23,562 nt of DNA from Bdellovibrionales bacterium (GTDB lineage Bacteria > Bdellovibrionota > Bdellovibrionia > Bdellovibrionales > UBA1609), in assembly GCA_020435185.1 (NCBI GenBank), contig JAGRAA010000250.1, positions 1 to 23,562 on the forward strand. The letters run 5' to 3'. Shown here piece by piece: positions 21,701-23,562 of the stretch (positions within the stretch are counted from its first letter, which is position 1; every line of letters begins with the position of its first letter). The translations under genes and the position numbers were made by a program. The notes under the pieces were generated by a model that was not told where the DNA came from, did no database searches, and saw only the letters and a list, made by a program, of their open reading frames with translations.

Positions 21701-23562
21701 ATGGTTATTGAGGATAAGTATACAAAAAATAAAATCGATACAAATAAGTTAGATATTTATGTAAATGACGAATTTAAGCTTTCTCAACAAGAAAGTCGTC
21801 CTATGCATAAAATTGCCAAGCCTATGGATCGTTTTGGGGCATTTTTAATAGATACATTTAGTGTTTTAATGCCTCTAACTACTCTTCTCACAGCAACAAC
21901 AAAAAAGGATCTTGTTAAGTCTCAGTTGATTAATCAATCAGGTGCCGATCATGTTTTATTTTTTTCTATGCTTGCGATTTCTCTTTTTAGTGTGATTTTT
22001 TACCAAACAATTATGACGTGGAAGTTTGGAGCTACCATTGGTAAGTTATTTTTTGGGCTAAGGGTTGTCAATATTTGGACTCATAAGGCTCCTTCTCTTT
22101 ATCAGGCCTTTATGCGTTCTTGTTTCTGGTGTTTGGAATCTTTATTGTTTTTTATTCCGAATCTATCGATCTTGTCCCATCAAAAAAGAAGACCCTTTCA
22201 TGATCGAGCTGTGGAGACGGTTGTCGTCAGCATAAAGGCTATTCGATCTTCAACTCCAAACCCTTTGGAGCAAGCCATTGCTCATGCAGGATATGCGTCA
22301 TTGGTTGTTACCATGGGATTGTTCTCGCTTGGTTTTATGATGAGATTTTCTGATGAGTTGCAAAAGTACCAAAGCGAAGAAGAGGTTTATGGATATAATC
22401 AGGAGACTTATAGTCTATGTGATGATGTAGATAAAGAAATGAAAGTTTGGAATTTTCAAAAAAAAGATCAAGAACGAGTTAAGCGGTTAAATGTAAGTAT
22501 GTCTCTTTATGCGGCTGGCATTATCGGAGAAGAGTGTTTAGAAAAAGAGGTCGATTATGCCATTGAAAAGGATAAAGACAAGGGTTTGGCTTATTTAGCA
22601 AAATCTTTTGTTTATAAAGATGTCGTCGAAGTGTCTAATGAATATTTAAACCGCGTTTGTAAAGACGAGCCGAACAGTAGAGCTTGTTTACTCAGCCAAG
22701 CTATTTTGGCATGGGACTCTGAACACTGGCAAAAAGTGTATGCAGAAATTAATGATAATGATTTAACTCACGATTTTTTAAATATTTGGTCTATTCAATA
22801 CTCTTATAAATCTGGAGATTTTAAAGCGGCAAAAGACTTGATTCAAAAAACCCATTTAAGGGGAGATTTATCTCAGTATTTAAATTCTGTCCGAACAAAA
22901 GTTTATTATGGACTTGATCAAACTAAAGAATCTGAAGTCGCTCAGGAGTTTGTTTTTGATTCGGTAGCCGAAAGCAGAAAAGTCGATTTGGCCGGATGGA
23001 TATGTTTTCATGAGCTACAAAATTCTTGTGATAAATCCAATGGACGAAGTTGTGAAATTTTTTATAAGGCCGCCAAAGAAGATAAGGAATATCTAGAAGA
23101 TGAAAAGTTAGGTTTAGCTTATGTTCGATATAATGAATGCCAAGATGAAAAAGGTTTGGCCTCTTTGCAAAGGGACATTCATGTCGCAGGAGCAAGATTG
23201 CTTGTTGAAGCCATTGTTGCAGGAAAAAAGGGAGAAGTCGACAGGCAAAATTTTCTTTTACTTTATTTGGCAAAAGACAAGAAGTTAAATTCTTCAGTAC
23301 GATTAGAAGCCCTTTCAAGATTGTTTAAAAAGATGGATGCTCCCAAGTTGAAAGAAGAATTACCACAGTTAGTCGATCTTTGGATGGGATATGAGCCAAG
23401 TTTACAATGGAAAATTATAGGTCAGAATATTTTTGATAATTTATTAGATCGTCACATGAATGAATATTCATTGATGGTGGGAACAAAATTAAGAGATTAC
23501 CAGAATAAATTTTTGTATCCTAATCCTAGTTTAGATCAAAATTTAGCAAAAGCCGCCTATCG
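21701..23562 (+). CDS. RDD-domain membrane protein with a large helical C-terminal region (3' end outside window)
   Basis: The frame is open from ATG 21701 to the window edge, so 620 residues are visible without a stop. Residues ~37-176 form an RDD domain: KPMDRFGAFLIDT with R44 and D51, GATIGKLFFGLRVVN (110-124) and RRPFHDRAVETVVV (163-176). A fourth hydrophobic helix follows at ~199-214. From ~215 the chain is soluble and helical, with repeating ~35-residue units resembling TPR/Sel1 repeats (for example AYLAKSFVYKD, ACLLSQAILAW, FLNIWSIQYSYKSGDFKAA) and many single Cys. RDD domains occur in transporters and scaffold-like proteins, but the role here is unknown. The SD is poor; a sigma-28-like GCCGACAA ends 6 nt before the ATG. 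Upstream, the same frame is open back through the repeat's right arm but offers no start. Confidence 0.8.
   Translation, partial: MVIEDKYTKNKIDTNKLDIYVNDEFKLSQQESRPMHKIAKPMDRFGAFLIDTFSVLMPLTTLLTATTKKDLVKSQLINQSGADHVLFFSMLAISLFSVIFYQTIMTWKFGATIGKLFFGLRVVNIWTHKAPSLYQAFMRSCFWCLESLLFFIPNLSILSHQKRRPFHDRAVETVVVSIKAIRSSTPNPLEQAIAHAGYASLVVTMGLFSLGFMMRFSDELQKYQSEEEVYGYNQETYSLCDDVDKEMKVWNFQKKDQERVKRLNVSMSLYAAGIIGEECLEKEVDYAIEKDKDKGLAYLAKSFVYKDVVEVSNEYLNRVCKDEPNSRACLLSQAILAWDSEHWQKVYAEINDNDLTHDFLNIWSIQYSYKSGDFKAAKDLIQKTHLRGDLSQYLNSVRTKVYYGLDQTKESEVAQEFVFDSVAESRKVDLAGWICFHELQNSCDKSNGRSCEIFYKAAKEDKEYLEDEKLGLAYVRYNECQDEKGLASLQRDIHVAGARLLVEAIVAGKKGEVDRQNFLLLYLAKDKKLNSSVRLEALSRLFKKMDAPKLKEELPQLVDLWMGYEPSLQWKIIGQNIFDNLLDRHMNEYSLMVGTKLRDYQNKFLYPNPSLDQNLAKAAY

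Noticed and set aside
22923..23318. Minus-strand open frame of 131 codons
   Set aside because: It is antisense to the continuous RDD-protein frame, has no SD and no recognisable motif.

Overview
The window is AT-rich DNA from a Gram-negative bacterium with an outer membrane: it encodes several signal-peptide beta-barrels, a lipoprotein SodC, a lytic transglycosylase and an RND exporter. Gene content and style fit a Bdellovibrio-like predator or relative (Bdellovibrionota). The pointers are many lineage-restricted secreted proteins, frequent TTG/GTG starts behind good Shine-Dalgarno (SD) sites, a small stand-alone Fis-type regulator, and several matches to the sigma-28 (FliA) consensus TAAAGTTT-N11-GCCGATAA. 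The lineage is an inference from style, not from a marker gene.

Layout. 1-377: 3' end of an IS transposase, abutting a hexapeptide acyltransferase (378-1145, minus) whose C-terminus looks cut short. 1223-1558: DUF952 protein. 1536-6608 (minus): a run reading 6608 to 1536, made of a secreted 520-residue protein, an outer-membrane barrel, a GT39-type glycosyltransferase and a PAP2 phosphatase. 6699-9758 (plus): a 1019-residue MMPL/RND exporter fused in frame to a LolA-like periplasmic domain. The 90-bp gap between these two arms carries back-to-back sigma-28-like promoters with overlapping -35 regions. The arms may therefore form one co-regulated envelope-lipid or hydrophobe transport and modification locus, and this is the best candidate for an undescribed system here.

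9828-14095 (plus): lipoprotein Cu,Zn-SOD, TatD hydrolase, TcdA (t6A dehydratase), an unknown secreted protein and a membrane-anchored transglycosylase. 14058-15524 (minus): unknown membrane protein. 15769-16167: small, very basic protein behind a sigma-28-like promoter. 16202-16903 (minus): outer-membrane barrel. 17025-17396: CrcB/FluC fluoride channel. 17568-18077: unknown. 18265-18663: Fis-type HTH regulator. 18729-19958: S41 peptidase. 20046-20618 (minus): small outer-membrane barrel. 20898-21536: single-span membrane protein. 21701 to the right edge: RDD-domain membrane protein, still open at the end of the window.

Two near-identical 82-85-bp double-hairpin palindromes (19958-20042 and 21563-21644) sit just after stop codons. 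They look like REPIN/MITE-type elements that also act as terminators. No tRNA, rRNA or CRISPR array was seen. No stretch above 300 bp lacks a gene; the longest gaps are 20619-20897 and 15525-15768, and both are described.
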